Position numbers and translations under genes: made by a program. From an uncultured Alphaproteobacteria bacterium (GTDB lineage: Bacteria; Pseudomonadota; Alphaproteobacteria; Caulobacterales; Caulobacteraceae), in contig CAIOSI010000040.1 of assembly GCA_903860975.1 (NCBI GenBank), positions 1 through 64,000 of the forward strand: DNA of 64,000 nt, read 5' to 3'. The notes beneath the pieces are model-generated. The model was not told the origin of the DNA, did no database searches, and saw only the letters and a program-made list of their open reading frames with translations. Numbering within the stretch: position 1 is the first letter of the stretch; each line of letters opens with the position of its first letter. Shown in pieces: positions 18,587 through 27,994 of the stretch.

Positions 18587-20625
18587 TTGTAACGATCGAA
18601 CCAGGCGAGGATTGCGTTGGCCTTAGCCGCGGCTTGAGAGGGGCGCTCAGCGAGGCCGCCGTGCGAGGCGCCCGGCACCTGAATCATTGCAGACGGCACG
18701 TTGAGGATCTGGAGCGCATCGTAGAACTGTTCGGCTTCGGACGGCGGCGTACGGTGGTCCTCAGTGCCGACAATGACCAGCGTCGGCGTCTTCACATTGG
18801 CGACCAGCGATAGCGGTGAGCGCTTCCAATAGGAGTCTGGATCCTCCCAGGGCATCTTCCCGAACCAGGAGAGGGCCATGAAGTTGTAGCCATCGGTCGT
18901 GAGAACCTCGCTGGTCCAGTTGATTACCGGCTTCTGGGCCGCTGCGGCCCTGAAGCGGCTGGTCTTTCCGACGATCCAGGCGGTGAGCGCACCGCCACCT
19001 GAGCCGCCCGTGACATAGAGGTGGCCTGGATCGACCGAGCCCTTGGCGATGACGGCGTCTACGACGCTCATCAGGTCGTCGTAGTCGTGGCTGGGGTAGT
19101 TTTTGTCGATCGTGTTGGCGAACTCATCGCCATAGGATGTCGAGCCGCGCGGGTTTGAATAGACGACGATGTAGCCGGCCGACGCATAGAGCTGGTCATC
19201 GGTAGAAAATACCGGGCCGTAGGCTGAGAACGGGCCGCCGTGGATCTCCAGGATTAGGGGATAGGTCTTCGACGGATCGAAATTGGGCGGCGTAACAACC
19301 CAGGCGTCGATCGATTTCTTGTCAAAGGATGAGGTCACCGACAGGGGCTCAACCTTGCCGAGGGTCTTATCTGAAAAGAGGTCGCCGTTCAGGTTGGTCA
19401 GGCGTTTCGTCTTGCCGCCACTGGCAACAGAAATGTCGGACGGCGAGGTCGCATCGCCTGAGGTGAAGGCCACGAGACCGTTTTTGCCGACTGAGAATTC
19501 GCCACCGGTGTAGGGCCGGTCCATCTCGGCGCTGCTGGTCAGGCCGGTGGCGACGGTTTCCATCTTTCCGTCCAGGGTGATGCGCGCCACCTTCGTGACG
19601 CCGTGATCGGCGTAGTCGACGTAGATACTCTTGCCGTCTGCGGCCCAGGTCGGAGCGCCCACGCTGCGATCGAGGGAGCCGGTGAGGACGTGGCTGTTCT
19701 TGCCATCGCGATCCATCACGTAGAGGCGGGTGTTCTCATAGCCGCGATGGCCGTGATCGTCGAAGCCGACATAGGCGATCTTCGTTCCGTCCGGCGAAGG
19801 TGTCGGGGCTTGGTCGGGTCCGATGCGGTTGGTCAGCCGGGTGGTCGCCCCGTCTGCGAGGGACAGCTGATAGATGTCGCTTTCCTGAGCCTCGCGCTCC
19901 CAATCTGCAGACCGGTTGGTCGAGTACAAAAGGGCTTTGCCGTCCGGGGTGAAAGCGACCTGACCGCCTTCATCGAACTTGCCAAACGTCAGCTGGCGCG
20001 GCTGACCGCCGTCCGCCGAGACAATGAACAGGTGGCGGTAGCCAGGCCTCACATAGCCCGCTCCGTCGCGGCGATAAGTGACTCGGTCGATGATCTTGAG
20101 CGGTTCGGCCCATTTCGCGCCCGGCGGTGGCGCCATGGGTGCGCCCAGCGCTCGCGTCGGGGCCGGCGTGAGCATGACCATAACGATGGACTTGCCGTCA
20201 GGAGACCAGGTGATGGAACTCGGCGCTTGCTCGAGATTGGCGACCTTCGCCGAGCGGCCTGAGGCCATCCAGCGCACGTAGAGCTGCGCGCCGCTTGGGC
20301 CTGCGCCGACATAGGCCAGGCGCGTGCCGTCTGGCGACCATCGCGGATGCAGGTTCGCCGCCTCTTCGGTCGCTAGCGGCGTCTGAGCGCCGGTCACCGG
20401 ATCAGCCAGCCAGATGGAGGGGTGGCCGCTGTCAGTCATGATGTCTTGGGTGGTGCGAACGTAGGCGATGGCTCCGCCGTCGGGCCGCACCTGCGGATCG
20501 CTGGCCGCCCGCAGCGAGAAAATGTCGCGACCCTGGAAGCTTCGGCTGGGGCCTTCCGCAACCTGGGCAAGGGATGGCGCAGCGCAAGCCAAGGATAGCG
20601 CGGAAACGAGCAAGGCAAGACGCAT
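18583..20625 (-). CDS. S9-family prolyl oligopeptidase-like serine peptidase, exported
   Basis: Beta-propeller TolB-like repeats; IHGGPFSAYG and VTGGSGGGALTAW (Ser), GTEDHRTPPSEAEQFYDAL, ASHGG. Confidence 0.92.
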   Translation of the reverse strand: MRLALLVSALSLACAAPSLAQVAEGPSRSFQGRDIFSLRAASDPQVRPDGGAIAYVRTTQDIMTDSGHPSIWLADPVTGAQTPLATEEAANLHPRWSPDGTRLAYVGAGPSGAQLYVRWMASGRSAKVANLEQAPSSITWSPDGKSIVMVMLTPAPTRALGAPMAPPPGAKWAEPLKIIDRVTYRRDGAGYVRPGYRHLFIVSADGGQPRQLTFGKFDEGGQVAFTPDGKALLYSTNRSADWEREAQESDIYQLSLADGATTRLTNRIGPDQAPTPSPDGTKIAYVGFDDHGHRGYENTRLYVMDRDGKNSHVLTGSLDRSVGAPTWAADGKSIYVDYADHGVTKVARITLDGKMETVATGLTSSAEMDRPYTGGEFSVGKNGLVAFTSGDATSPSDISVASGGKTKRLTNLNGDLFSDKTLGKVEPLSVTSSFDKKSIDAWVVTPPNFDPSKTYPLILEIHGGPFSAYGPVFSTDDQLYASAGYIVVYSNPRGSTSYGDEFANTIDKNYPSHDYDDLMSVVDAVIAKGSVDPGHLYVTGGSGGGALTAWIVGKTSRFRAAAAQKPVINWTSEVLTTDGYNFMALSWFGKMPWEDPDSYWKRSPLSLVANVKTPTLVIVGTEDHRTPPSEAEQFYDALQILNVPSAMIQVPGASHGGLAERPSQAAAKANAILAWFDRYK

Positions 20626-20652
20626 GGAAGCTCCCCGAAACTGAAGGTGAGT

Positions 20653-20678
20653 AAAAAGCCCCGCCGCCGGGGTTTGTC
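20653..20678 (-). terminator. Intrinsic terminator-like hairpin in the leader of the S9-led operon
   Basis: Minus strand acaaaCCCCGgcggCGGGGcttttt: GC stem followed by T-run, about 30 nt upstream of the S9 start codon. Confidence 0.5.
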
Positions 20679-20710
20679 CAGCGCGCCGCTGACCGCTACA
20701 GGCTCAATTC

Positions 20711-21208
20711 ATGGCCGAAATGTTCAATGATGTCGTTCTTCCGTCGGCCAAGGCCGAGCGTTATGCCGCCTTGGCCCAAGAAATTGCCTCGGTTCTCGAG
20801 GGCGAGCCCAACCTCACAGCCCGGATGGCGACGGTGGCTTCGATGATGGCTGCAAGTTTCGATCATTTCTTTTGGACCGGATTTTACGTCGTCGATCCCG
20901 ACAAACACGAAGAGCTGGTGGTCGGGCCCTATCAAGGCACGCTCGGTTGCCTGCGGATCGCCTTTGGGCAAGGTGTTTGCGGATCTGCAGCCCGTCGTCG
21001 CCAGACCCATGTTGTTGATGACGTCAACGCCTTCCCTGGCCACATCAGCTGCGACAGCCGCTCTGCGAGCGAGATCGTCGTCCCCGTCTTCGACGCGAAG
21101 GGAAGGCTCATTGCGGTCTTCGACGTGGATTCAGAGGCGCCCGCAGCATTCGATGGCGTCGACGTCGAATGGCTCGAGCAGATTTTGCAAGACAGCTTTG
21201 CGGGCTAG
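20711..21208 (+). CDS. GAF-domain free methionine-(R)-sulfoxide reductase-like protein
   Basis: FFWTGFYVVD, VVGPYQGTLGCLRIAFGQGVCGSAA, DVNAFPGHISCDSRSASEIVVPV with the three fRMsr Cys. Confidence 0.88.
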   Translation: MAEMFNDVVLPSAKAERYAALAQEIASVLEGEPNLTARMATVASMMAASFDHFFWTGFYVVDPDKHEELVVGPYQGTLGCLRIAFGQGVCGSAARRRQTHVVDDVNAFPGHISCDSRSASEIVVPVFDAKGRLIAVFDVDSEAPAAFDGVDVEWLEQILQDSFAG

Positions 21209-21313
21209 TTGCCGTTAACGTCAACCGGACTTGTCTTACCTTGCGGCGCCTTCATAGACTGATTTTGACGCGTCTTTTGAATGGCGCTTGGATCTTCATC
21301 AGGGAGCACGGCC

Positions 21314-22495
21314 ATGGCCGAAGCCTATATTGTAGCAGCGACGCGGACCGCTGGCGGGCGCAAGGGTGGACGCCTTCGGGAATGGCACCCAGCCGACCTC
21401 GGCGCGGTCGTGCTGAACGAACTCGTTGATCGTACCGGCATCGACCCTTCCGTCATCGAAGACGTGGTCATGGGCTGCGTCATGCAGGTCGGCGAACAGG
21501 CCACCAACATCGCACGTGGCGCGGTGCTGGCGTCTAAGCTTCCGGAAAGCGTGCCGGCCACCAGTGTTGACCGGCAATGCGGTTCGTCTCAGCAGGCCCT
21601 GCACTTCGCGGCCCAGGCTGTGATGAGCGGGACGATGGACGTCGTGATCGCCTCGGGCGTTGAAAGCATGACACGCGTGCCCATGGGCCTGTCTGTCGCG
21701 CTGCCGGCGAAGGAGGGCTTCGGCACACCGATGAGCCCGAAGCAGCAGGCGCGCTATCCGAATATCCAGTTCAGCCAGTTCATGGGCGCCGAGATGATGG
21801 CCGCCAAGTATGGCCTGACCAAGGATCAGCTGGACGAGTACGCCTACAACTCTCACCAGCGCGCGATCGCCGCTACTCAGGCCGGCGCATTCAAGAACGA
21901 AATCATCGCCATCGACGGCAAGGACGGCAAGGGCGACGAAGGCTCGCTCGTCCGTCACGATAGCGATGAGGGCATCCGCTACGACTCCAGTCTCGATGCG
22001 ATCAAGGGTGTGAAGTTGTTGCGCGAAGGCGGCGCCATCACGGCGGCGACCTCCAGCCAGATCTGCGACGGAGCCTCCGGTGTGATGGTCGTCTCGGAAA
22101 AGGCGCTCAAGGCGTATGGCCTGACGCCCCTGGCTCGCATCCACAACCTGACGCTCATCGGACATGACCCGGTGATCATGCTGGAGGCCCCGCTTCCGGC
22201 GACTGAGCGCGCGCTGAAGAAGGCCGGTATGTCGATCGACGACATCGATCTTTTCGAAGTGAACGAGGCCTTCGCCTCGGTACCGGTCGCGTGGCTGCAG
22301 GCCACCAAGGCCGACCCGTCCAAGCTCAACGTCAATGGTGGGGCCATCGCGCTGGGCCACCCGCTTGGCGCATCTGGCACCAAGCTGATGACCACGCTGC
22401 TGCACGCCCTTACGGCGCGCAACAAGAAGTGGGGTCTGCAAACCATGTGCGAAGGTGGCGGGCTCGCCAACGTGACCATCGTCGAACGCCTCTAG
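21314..22495 (+). CDS. Acetyl-CoA C-acyltransferase (thiolase)
   Basis: SVDRQCGSSQQALHFAAQAVMSG, NVNGGAIALGHPLGASGTK, MCEGGGLANVTIVE. Confidence 0.95.
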   Translation: MAEAYIVAATRTAGGRKGGRLREWHPADLGAVVLNELVDRTGIDPSVIEDVVMGCVMQVGEQATNIARGAVLASKLPESVPATSVDRQCGSSQQALHFAAQAVMSGTMDVVIASGVESMTRVPMGLSVALPAKEGFGTPMSPKQQARYPNIQFSQFMGAEMMAAKYGLTKDQLDEYAYNSHQRAIAATQAGAFKNEIIAIDGKDGKGDEGSLVRHDSDEGIRYDSSLDAIKGVKLLREGGAITAATSSQICDGASGVMVVSEKALKAYGLTPLARIHNLTLIGHDPVIMLEAPLPATERALKKAGMSIDDIDLFEVNEAFASVPVAWLQATKADPSKLNVNGGAIALGHPLGASGTKLMTTLLHALTARNKKWGLQTMCEGGGLANVTIVERL

Positions 22496-22506
22496 GGATC
22501 GAGGTC

Positions 22507-23196
22507 ATGACCGGACGCGTCATCGCCATTACCGGCGCGTCCGGCTTTCTGGGTTCCGCGGTCGCCCAGGCGGCGTGGGACCGCGGCGCGCGCGTGGCTT
22601 TGATTGATTATGCCAAGACCCCGCCGGTTGCGCCCACGGGACCCGGCGTGTTCTTTCAGGGCGGCGTTGATCTGACGGATGCCAACGCCGCCCGCTCAGC
22701 TATCGATGCAGCAGCAGACCATTTCGGCAGCCTCGACGCCCTTTTCAACATCGCCGGCGGCTTTGCCTGGGAAAAACATGAAGGTGGCGAGGGGAACACC
22801 TGGCAACGGCTGTTCCTGATGAACGTCCAGACTGCGTCAAACACCAGTCGTGCAGCGATTCCGCACCTGCGCGCTTCTGCGGCCGGGCGCATCGTCAATG
22901 TGGGTGCAAATGCCGCTTTCAAAGCGGGCCCCGGCATGGGCCCATATGCTGCCTCCAAGGCAGGCGTGCACAGTTTGACGCAGGCGCTGGCCGAAGAGCT
23001 CAAGTCTGACGCGGTGACCGTCAATGCGGTCCTGCCCTCTATCCTCGACACGCCGATCAACAGAGCCGATATGCCCGAGGCGGACTTCGTGAGCTGGGTG
23101 CGCACTGACGAACTCGCAGCCGTCATGCTTTTCCTTGCCAGCCCCGAGGCCAGCGCAGTCACGGGCGCGCTTGTCCCAGTCACGGGCCGCCTCTAA
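22507..23196 (+). CDS. SDR-family oxidoreductase
   Basis: MTGRVIAITGASGFLGSAVA, NIAGGF, YAASKAGVHSL. Confidence 0.9.
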   Translation: MTGRVIAITGASGFLGSAVAQAAWDRGARVALIDYAKTPPVAPTGPGVFFQGGVDLTDANAARSAIDAAADHFGSLDALFNIAGGFAWEKHEGGEGNTWQRLFLMNVQTASNTSRAAIPHLRASAAGRIVNVGANAAFKAGPGMGPYAASKAGVHSLTQALAEELKSDAVTVNAVLPSILDTPINRADMPEADFVSWVRTDELAAVMLFLASPEASAVTGALVPVTGRL

Positions 23197-23197
23197 G

Positions 23198-23245
23198 GCG
23201 CAACGCTTCGCGAGCGTCAGCAAAGGTCAGGCACGGGCGTTGCGC
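23198..23245. repeat. Perfect 9-bp inverted repeat (gcgcaacgc ... gcgttgcgc) between convergent genes
   Basis: Arms at 23198..23206 and 23237..23245 in the SDR/penicillin-acylase convergent intergenic space; possible terminator or mRNA structure, no clear T-run. Confidence 0.35.
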
Positions 23246-23260
23246 TCCAAGCCAGAGCGG

Positions 23261-25657
23261 TCACCTTTGCGGCTCCAAGCTCATCACCAGCTCCGCATCA
23301 CGGTCTACCGCTGCGCGGCTGAAATCGAGCGGTACGTAGGCACCCGTCGCCCATAGGGGAAACAGGTCCCGGTAGTGGACGTTGAAAGGGTCGCCCGACT
23401 GGCCGGGGGTGTTGATGGCCACCGAATTGTCCCAGGCTCCCACGTCCATCACCAGTCGCACCGATGCGCCGGCGGTTTGCGTATAATCCGAAGGCCGGAA
23501 CGTGGCCGCCCGCGGGCTCTGGGCTGAGCCAGGGATCTCGAGTGCGCCGGTTCCCATCTGCTGCGCGAGCTGGCGATCGGCAAGCGCGGCGGCGGCGGGT
23601 CTGAAGTCGGCGTGATGCAGCCGGCCCCAGGTCCAGTTCGCCATGTTTGGCCCCAGTCCCGTCTTCAGGTCGGCGACAGCGGCGGCGAGGCTGGCGAGCA
23701 GCAAGGCATCGCGGTTCGAGGCTTGCGGGGTCTCCAGATAGGTCACGACCGCATCCAATCCCCCGGAGCCCACGAGCGTGCGTGCGGCCTGTGGTGTCAC
23801 CGATTGCACCACGGTTTGCCCCAGGTGATTGCTGGTCCAGACCTGGTAGATTGCCGCAGCGACGCTATCGGTCGTTTCGTTGTTATCCCAAGTCCTCAGA
23901 ATCGAAAGGGCCTTGAGCACGTCAGGGTCTGGCGACGAGACATGTGCCAAGAGCGCGATGGTCCGGCGCGATAGAGCGTCGTGGCTGTCGGTCTGGAGCG
24001 CCATGGAGTCGGCCAGCGTCGCCTTGGGGAGCTTGGCCAGAACCTCCTCAATGCGGGTTATCCGCGAGCGGTCAGCCCACTCGTAGCTAATCGTCCGATC
24101 GACGGGATAGTCGGCCGGCAGGTTCATCTGATTGGCGGTTGCCACGAAGCCCTTGGGGGGATTGTGGAGCGCCGGAAGCTGGCTTTCCGGCATCATGCCG
24201 CTCCACTCGTAACGCCCGTCGCCAGGCACCGGAAGCAGGCCGTCCCAGTTGGGCCGCAGCGGCGTCAGGCCTGCAGCGGACCAGCCGATGTCTCCGGTCG
24301 TGTCAGCGAAGACCAAATTGAGCGGTGGCGTGCCCCAGGCCTCTTGGCCGCCCTTGAAGTCAGCCCACGATTTGGCGCGCCACATTCGCGATGAGCCGAA
24401 ATATCCAGATGCGCCAGGCAGGTTCCAGACCGTACGCATTGCGAAGGCGTGTCCCGCGGTCTCGGCCAAGACCGGTCCGTGGCGGGTGAACTTCAGAACA
24501 ACTTCGCGGGACGGCTCGCCCTTCACATCAATGGCCTCATGGACCACCTTCATCGGCTCATAGCCGGACTTATAACGGTAGGAGTCGGCCTTGGTCTCGT
24601 AGACGTAGAGGTCCTCCTGATCGATGTAGAAAATCGTCAGTCCCCAGGCCATCTGGTCGTTATGGCCGAACGAAACGCCGGGCAGGGCTGGCTCGCCGGC
24701 TCCAATGATATCCAGGTCCGGCGCGTTCAGGTGGACGATGTAGCGTAAGGAAGGAACACCCACTGGCCGGTGAGGGTCGTTGGCCAGGATCGGCCGACCC
24801 GTGGCTGTGCGCGAGGGCGCGATCACCCAATTGTTGGACCCCTCGTTCTGGTAGGCGTCCAGGGCTTGGGCGAGCTTGGTCTGCGGTGTGGTTTCTGTGC
24901 GCTTCCCAGCGGCTGTCATAGGCTGGAAGTCCACCGCGCCTGTCCCCAGCAGATAGTCTTTCAGCACGTCGGCAGGGATCACGCACGGGTCAAGTCCTGT
25001 GGGCACGACGGTCGTGTGCGGCGGCTCCAACTTTCGGCGCAGCAGGTCGGCGGGAAGCCCCGCCGCGCAGGCGATTTGGGCGCGGGCGACCTCGGAGCTT
25101 ACGTTTGAGACCAGGGCATGGCTTCGAATGCGCAACACATCTTCCGGGCTCCAGATCTCCGGCTTACTGGCCGAGAGCTTGAACTCCACCGGCAAAGGCC
25201 GCTTGTCGGCCTGAACCTGGGCAACATAGGCGTTAATACCGGCTGTGAAGGCCGTGACCGCCTCATGGCTGCCTGCGCCGTAGGCCGCCCACTCCGTCGC
25301 CATATCTCCACGGTACAGAAATAGGCGCGCGGCCCGATCTTGGGCGACATAGGCCGGACCGAAGCTGGCGGACAGCCGCCCAAGGCCGCGCTTGCGCCAG
25401 AGGTCGATCTGCCAAAGCCGATCGCGCGCGGCGTTATAGCCCTGCAGGAAGAAGGCATCGCGGCTGCTGGCGGCATAGATATGCGCCACGCCCCAGTGAT
25501 CGACGACAATCTTGGCCGGCGCGTTGAGGCCCTCGATGGACCAAGCCTCCTGCTTTACCGCCGTGGAGGCTGGCGCAACTTGCGCCATAGCGCCGCTCGC
25601 CAGCATTGCGGCCAACGTCAAACTCGTCAGGAACCCGGAAACTGCGTGCATATCCAC
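23261..25657 (-). CDS. Penicillin/AHL acylase family (Ntn hydrolase), exported
   Basis: Signal peptide; DHWGVAHIYA, RLWQIDLWRKRGLGRLS, nucleophile GSNNWVIAPSRTATGRPILANDPHR. Confidence 0.93.
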   Translation of the reverse strand: MDMHAVSGFLTSLTLAAMLASGAMAQVAPASTAVKQEAWSIEGLNAPAKIVVDHWGVAHIYAASSRDAFFLQGYNAARDRLWQIDLWRKRGLGRLSASFGPAYVAQDRAARLFLYRGDMATEWAAYGAGSHEAVTAFTAGINAYVAQVQADKRPLPVEFKLSASKPEIWSPEDVLRIRSHALVSNVSSEVARAQIACAAGLPADLLRRKLEPPHTTVVPTGLDPCVIPADVLKDYLLGTGAVDFQPMTAAGKRTETTPQTKLAQALDAYQNEGSNNWVIAPSRTATGRPILANDPHRPVGVPSLRYIVHLNAPDLDIIGAGEPALPGVSFGHNDQMAWGLTIFYIDQEDLYVYETKADSYRYKSGYEPMKVVHEAIDVKGEPSREVVLKFTRHGPVLAETAGHAFAMRTVWNLPGASGYFGSSRMWRAKSWADFKGGQEAWGTPPLNLVFADTTGDIGWSAAGLTPLRPNWDGLLPVPGDGRYEWSGMMPESQLPALHNPPKGFVATANQMNLPADYPVDRTISYEWADRSRITRIEEVLAKLPKATLADSMALQTDSHDALSRRTIALLAHVSSPDPDVLKALSILRTWDNNETTDSVAAAIYQVWTSNHLGQTVVQSVTPQAARTLVGSGGLDAVVTYLETPQASNRDALLLASLAAAVADLKTGLGPNMANWTWGRLHHADFRPAAAALADRQLAQQMGTGALEIPGSAQSPRAATFRPSDYTQTAGASVRLVMDVGAWDNSVAINTPGQSGDPFNVHYRDLFPLWATGAYVPLDFSRAAVDRDAELVMSLEPQR

Positions 25658-25775
25658 CTCGCTCGCCTTGATTGCGCAGAGTTGACGACAGATCGAAGCT
25701 TTCGTCCACGCGGGGTTGCAGACACCCCTACGTCACAGCTTAGACTGTTGGCTTGAACAAAAAGGGGAAAATACC

Positions 25776-26147
25776 ATGATCGGCTATGTGACCATCGGCA
25801 CGAATGACCTTGAGCGGGCGAAGGTCTTCTACGACGCGGTGCTTGAGCCGCTCGGTGGCAAGCGTACGTTCGCCAACGGCGAGCGGATGCAGTTCTACGC
25901 CGCCAGCGACACGCCTGGCATGATCGCCATCAGCAAGCCTTATGATGAGCAGAAGGCCACCGTGGGTAACGGCACCATGTTCGGCCTACCTGCGGCAAGC
26001 AAGGAACTTGTCGACGCCGCCTATGCGGCCGCGATCGCCGCGGGCGCGACCAGCGATGGCGAGCCTGGCCAGCGGATGCCAACCTTCTACGGCGCTTACT
26101 TCCGCGATCTCGATGGCAACAAGGTCTGCATCTTCAAGCTGGGCTGA
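25776..26147 (+). CDS. VOC (glyoxalase/bleomycin-resistance fold) family protein
   Basis: MIGYVTIGTNDLERAKVFYDAVLEPLG...FYGAYFRDLDGNKVCIFKLG. Confidence 0.92.
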   Translation: MIGYVTIGTNDLERAKVFYDAVLEPLGGKRTFANGERMQFYAASDTPGMIAISKPYDEQKATVGNGTMFGLPAASKELVDAAYAAAIAAGATSDGEPGQRMPTFYGAYFRDLDGNKVCIFKLG

Positions 26148-26149
26148 GG

Positions 26150-26517
26150 ATAATCGGCTACACGACCATCGGGACCAATAATCTCGAACGCGCCAGGGCC
26201 TTTTATGACGCGGCGCTCGCCTCCTTGGGTGGGCGCCGAACCCTGACTTATGAGCGTTCACAGAACTATGGCAGCCCACAACGGGGCCCGATGCGGGGGC
26301 TTGCCTTTCGGCGGCGCCGTGGCGACGACAGGCAATGGCGTGATGGTCGCCTTGTCGGCAGACTCATCTGCGGTCGTCGATTAGGTTTATGCCGCCGCAC
26401 GGGTTGCCGGAGCCACCCATTGAAGGCCCGCCAGGGCAGCGTATGGATAATTTCTGCGGTGCCTGTTTCCGCGATTTGGACGACAGCAGGCTCTGCGTCT
26501 TTCGGATGGCAACATAG
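26150..26517 (+). pseudogene. Decayed tandem paralogue of the upstream VOC gene (frameshifts, internal stop, ATA in place of ATG)
   Basis: Frame pieces IIGYTTIGTNNLERARAFYDAALASLGGRRTL / FGGAVATTGNGVMVALSADSSAVVD*VYAAARVAGATH / EGPPGQRMDNFCGACFRDLDDSRLCVFRMAT* align colinearly to VOC fold proteins. Confidence 0.88.
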
Positions 26518-26523
26518 GCCTGC

Positions 26524-27867
26524 CTAGGTTGCGGGCCGCGTTCCTGCCAGCGTTGGCGTGACGCGCCAGATGATCCCGCCGACGTCATCAGCGACAAGCA
26601 GCGCGCCGGTCTTGTCGACCACCACGCCGACTGGCCGACCCTGGATCTTGTCGTGCTTGTCCAGGAAGCCTGTCAGAAAAGCCTGTGGCGCGTTCTGCGG
26701 ACGCCCGCCCGCGAAGGGCACGAAGACGACTTGATAGCCGTTCAGTGGCTTGCGGTTCCACGACCCATGCTGGCCGATGAAGGCACCTCCACGATAGGAC
26801 ATTGGAAAGGCCGCGCCTGTGTAGAACGCCAGACCCAAGGAGGCTGTATGGGCGCCCATGCCAAAGTCCGGGGCGATCGCCTTGGCGACCATTTCCGGGT
26901 TCGCTGGCTTCACACGTTCATCGACATTGTGGCCCCAATAGCTCCAGGGCCAGCCGTAGAAGGCACCATCCCTTACGCCGGTCAGGAAGTCAGGTGGTAG
27001 GTCGTTGCCGATCTCGTCCCGCTCGTTGGAGACCGTCCACATCACCCCGGTCTCCGGCTCGAAATCGATGCCGTTGGGGTTGCGGATGCCCGAGGCGTAG
27101 ATCCGAGCCTTAGCGGTCGCGATGTCGAATTCCCAGATCGCTGCGCGCCCGACCTCGTTCTCCAGCCCGTTATCACCGATATTCGAGTTGGACCCGACGG
27201 TGGCATAGAGCCTCGTCCCGTCGCGGCTGGCGACGACGTTCTTCGTCCAGTGATGGTTGATCGGCGGGCCTGGAAGGTCGAACACCTTCTGGCCGATGCC
27301 ACTCTCGGAGGTCTGACCCGTGGCGTACGGAAAACTCACCACTCCGTTGTCGTTGGCGACGTAGAGCGTGCTTCCCACCAGGGCCATGCCGAACGGTCGG
27401 GTCAGGCCCTGTGCGAACAGCATGCGGCTTTCCGCGACCCCGTTCCCGTCGCTGTCGCGCAGCAGGAAGATTTTGTTGGGACTGGGTTTGGCGGCACCCA
27501 CCTTCTTCATCACCAGTTTTTGGACGAAGCCCTTGATGCCCTGGTTGGATTTGTCTGCGGCCGAAACTTCTGACGCCGATTCTGCGACCAGGACGTCGTT
27601 GTTTGGAAGGACATAGAGCCAGCGCGGATGGTCGAGGCCTTCGGCATAGCGGGTGACGGTGAAGCCGGGGGGCGCCTTGGGCGCGGCGCCATCGGCCCAG
27701 CCGACAATCTTCGGGGTGTCGAGCGTCGGGATCAGCACGTGCTGCGGCTTCGGCAGCGGCGGATTGGGGCCATAGCCGGTCCAGGGGCTAGGTGATCCTG
27801 CCGGCAGACAGCCCGCGAGCCCCAGCGCGGCGAACGCGGAGGCAGCAAAAATTGGCTTGCGGCTCAT
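26524..27867 (-). CDS. PQQ-dependent sugar dehydrogenase/sorbosone dehydrogenase-like beta-propeller lipoprotein
   Basis: Lipobox LAGC; GFTVTRYAEGLDHPRWLYV, GIRNPNGIDFEPETGVMWTVSNERDEIG, FIGQHGSWNRKPLNGY. Confidence 0.88.
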   Translation of the reverse strand: MSRKPIFAASAFAALGLAGCLPAGSPSPWTGYGPNPPLPKPQHVLIPTLDTPKIVGWADGAAPKAPPGFTVTRYAEGLDHPRWLYVLPNNDVLVAESASEVSAADKSNQGIKGFVQKLVMKKVGAAKPSPNKIFLLRDSDGNGVAESRMLFAQGLTRPFGMALVGSTLYVANDNGVVSFPYATGQTSESGIGQKVFDLPGPPINHHWTKNVVASRDGTRLYATVGSNSNIGDNGLENEVGRAAIWEFDIATAKARIYASGIRNPNGIDFEPETGVMWTVSNERDEIGNDLPPDFLTGVRDGAFYGWPWSYWGHNVDERVKPANPEMVAKAIAPDFGMGAHTASLGLAFYTGAAFPMSYRGGAFIGQHGSWNRKPLNGYQVVFVPFAGGRPQNAPQAFLTGFLDKHDKIQGRPVGVVVDKTGALLVADDVGGIIWRVTPTLAGTRPAT

Positions 27868-27994
27868 CGGTCAGTCTCTCCAACTCGGTTCTATAACCTA
27901 GGCTTGGCCTCTATTGTTGCATTCGCCAGTTCTCTGACGCCAGGGCGCTGTTGCGCGAACGCTGGAAAACGGCTCACCTGACGGCTAGGGAGCG

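Noticed and set aside
21299-22441. 380-aa minus-strand ORF
   Set aside because: Fully antisense to a clear thiolase; composition (R/H-rich) typical of a GC-rich shadow ORF
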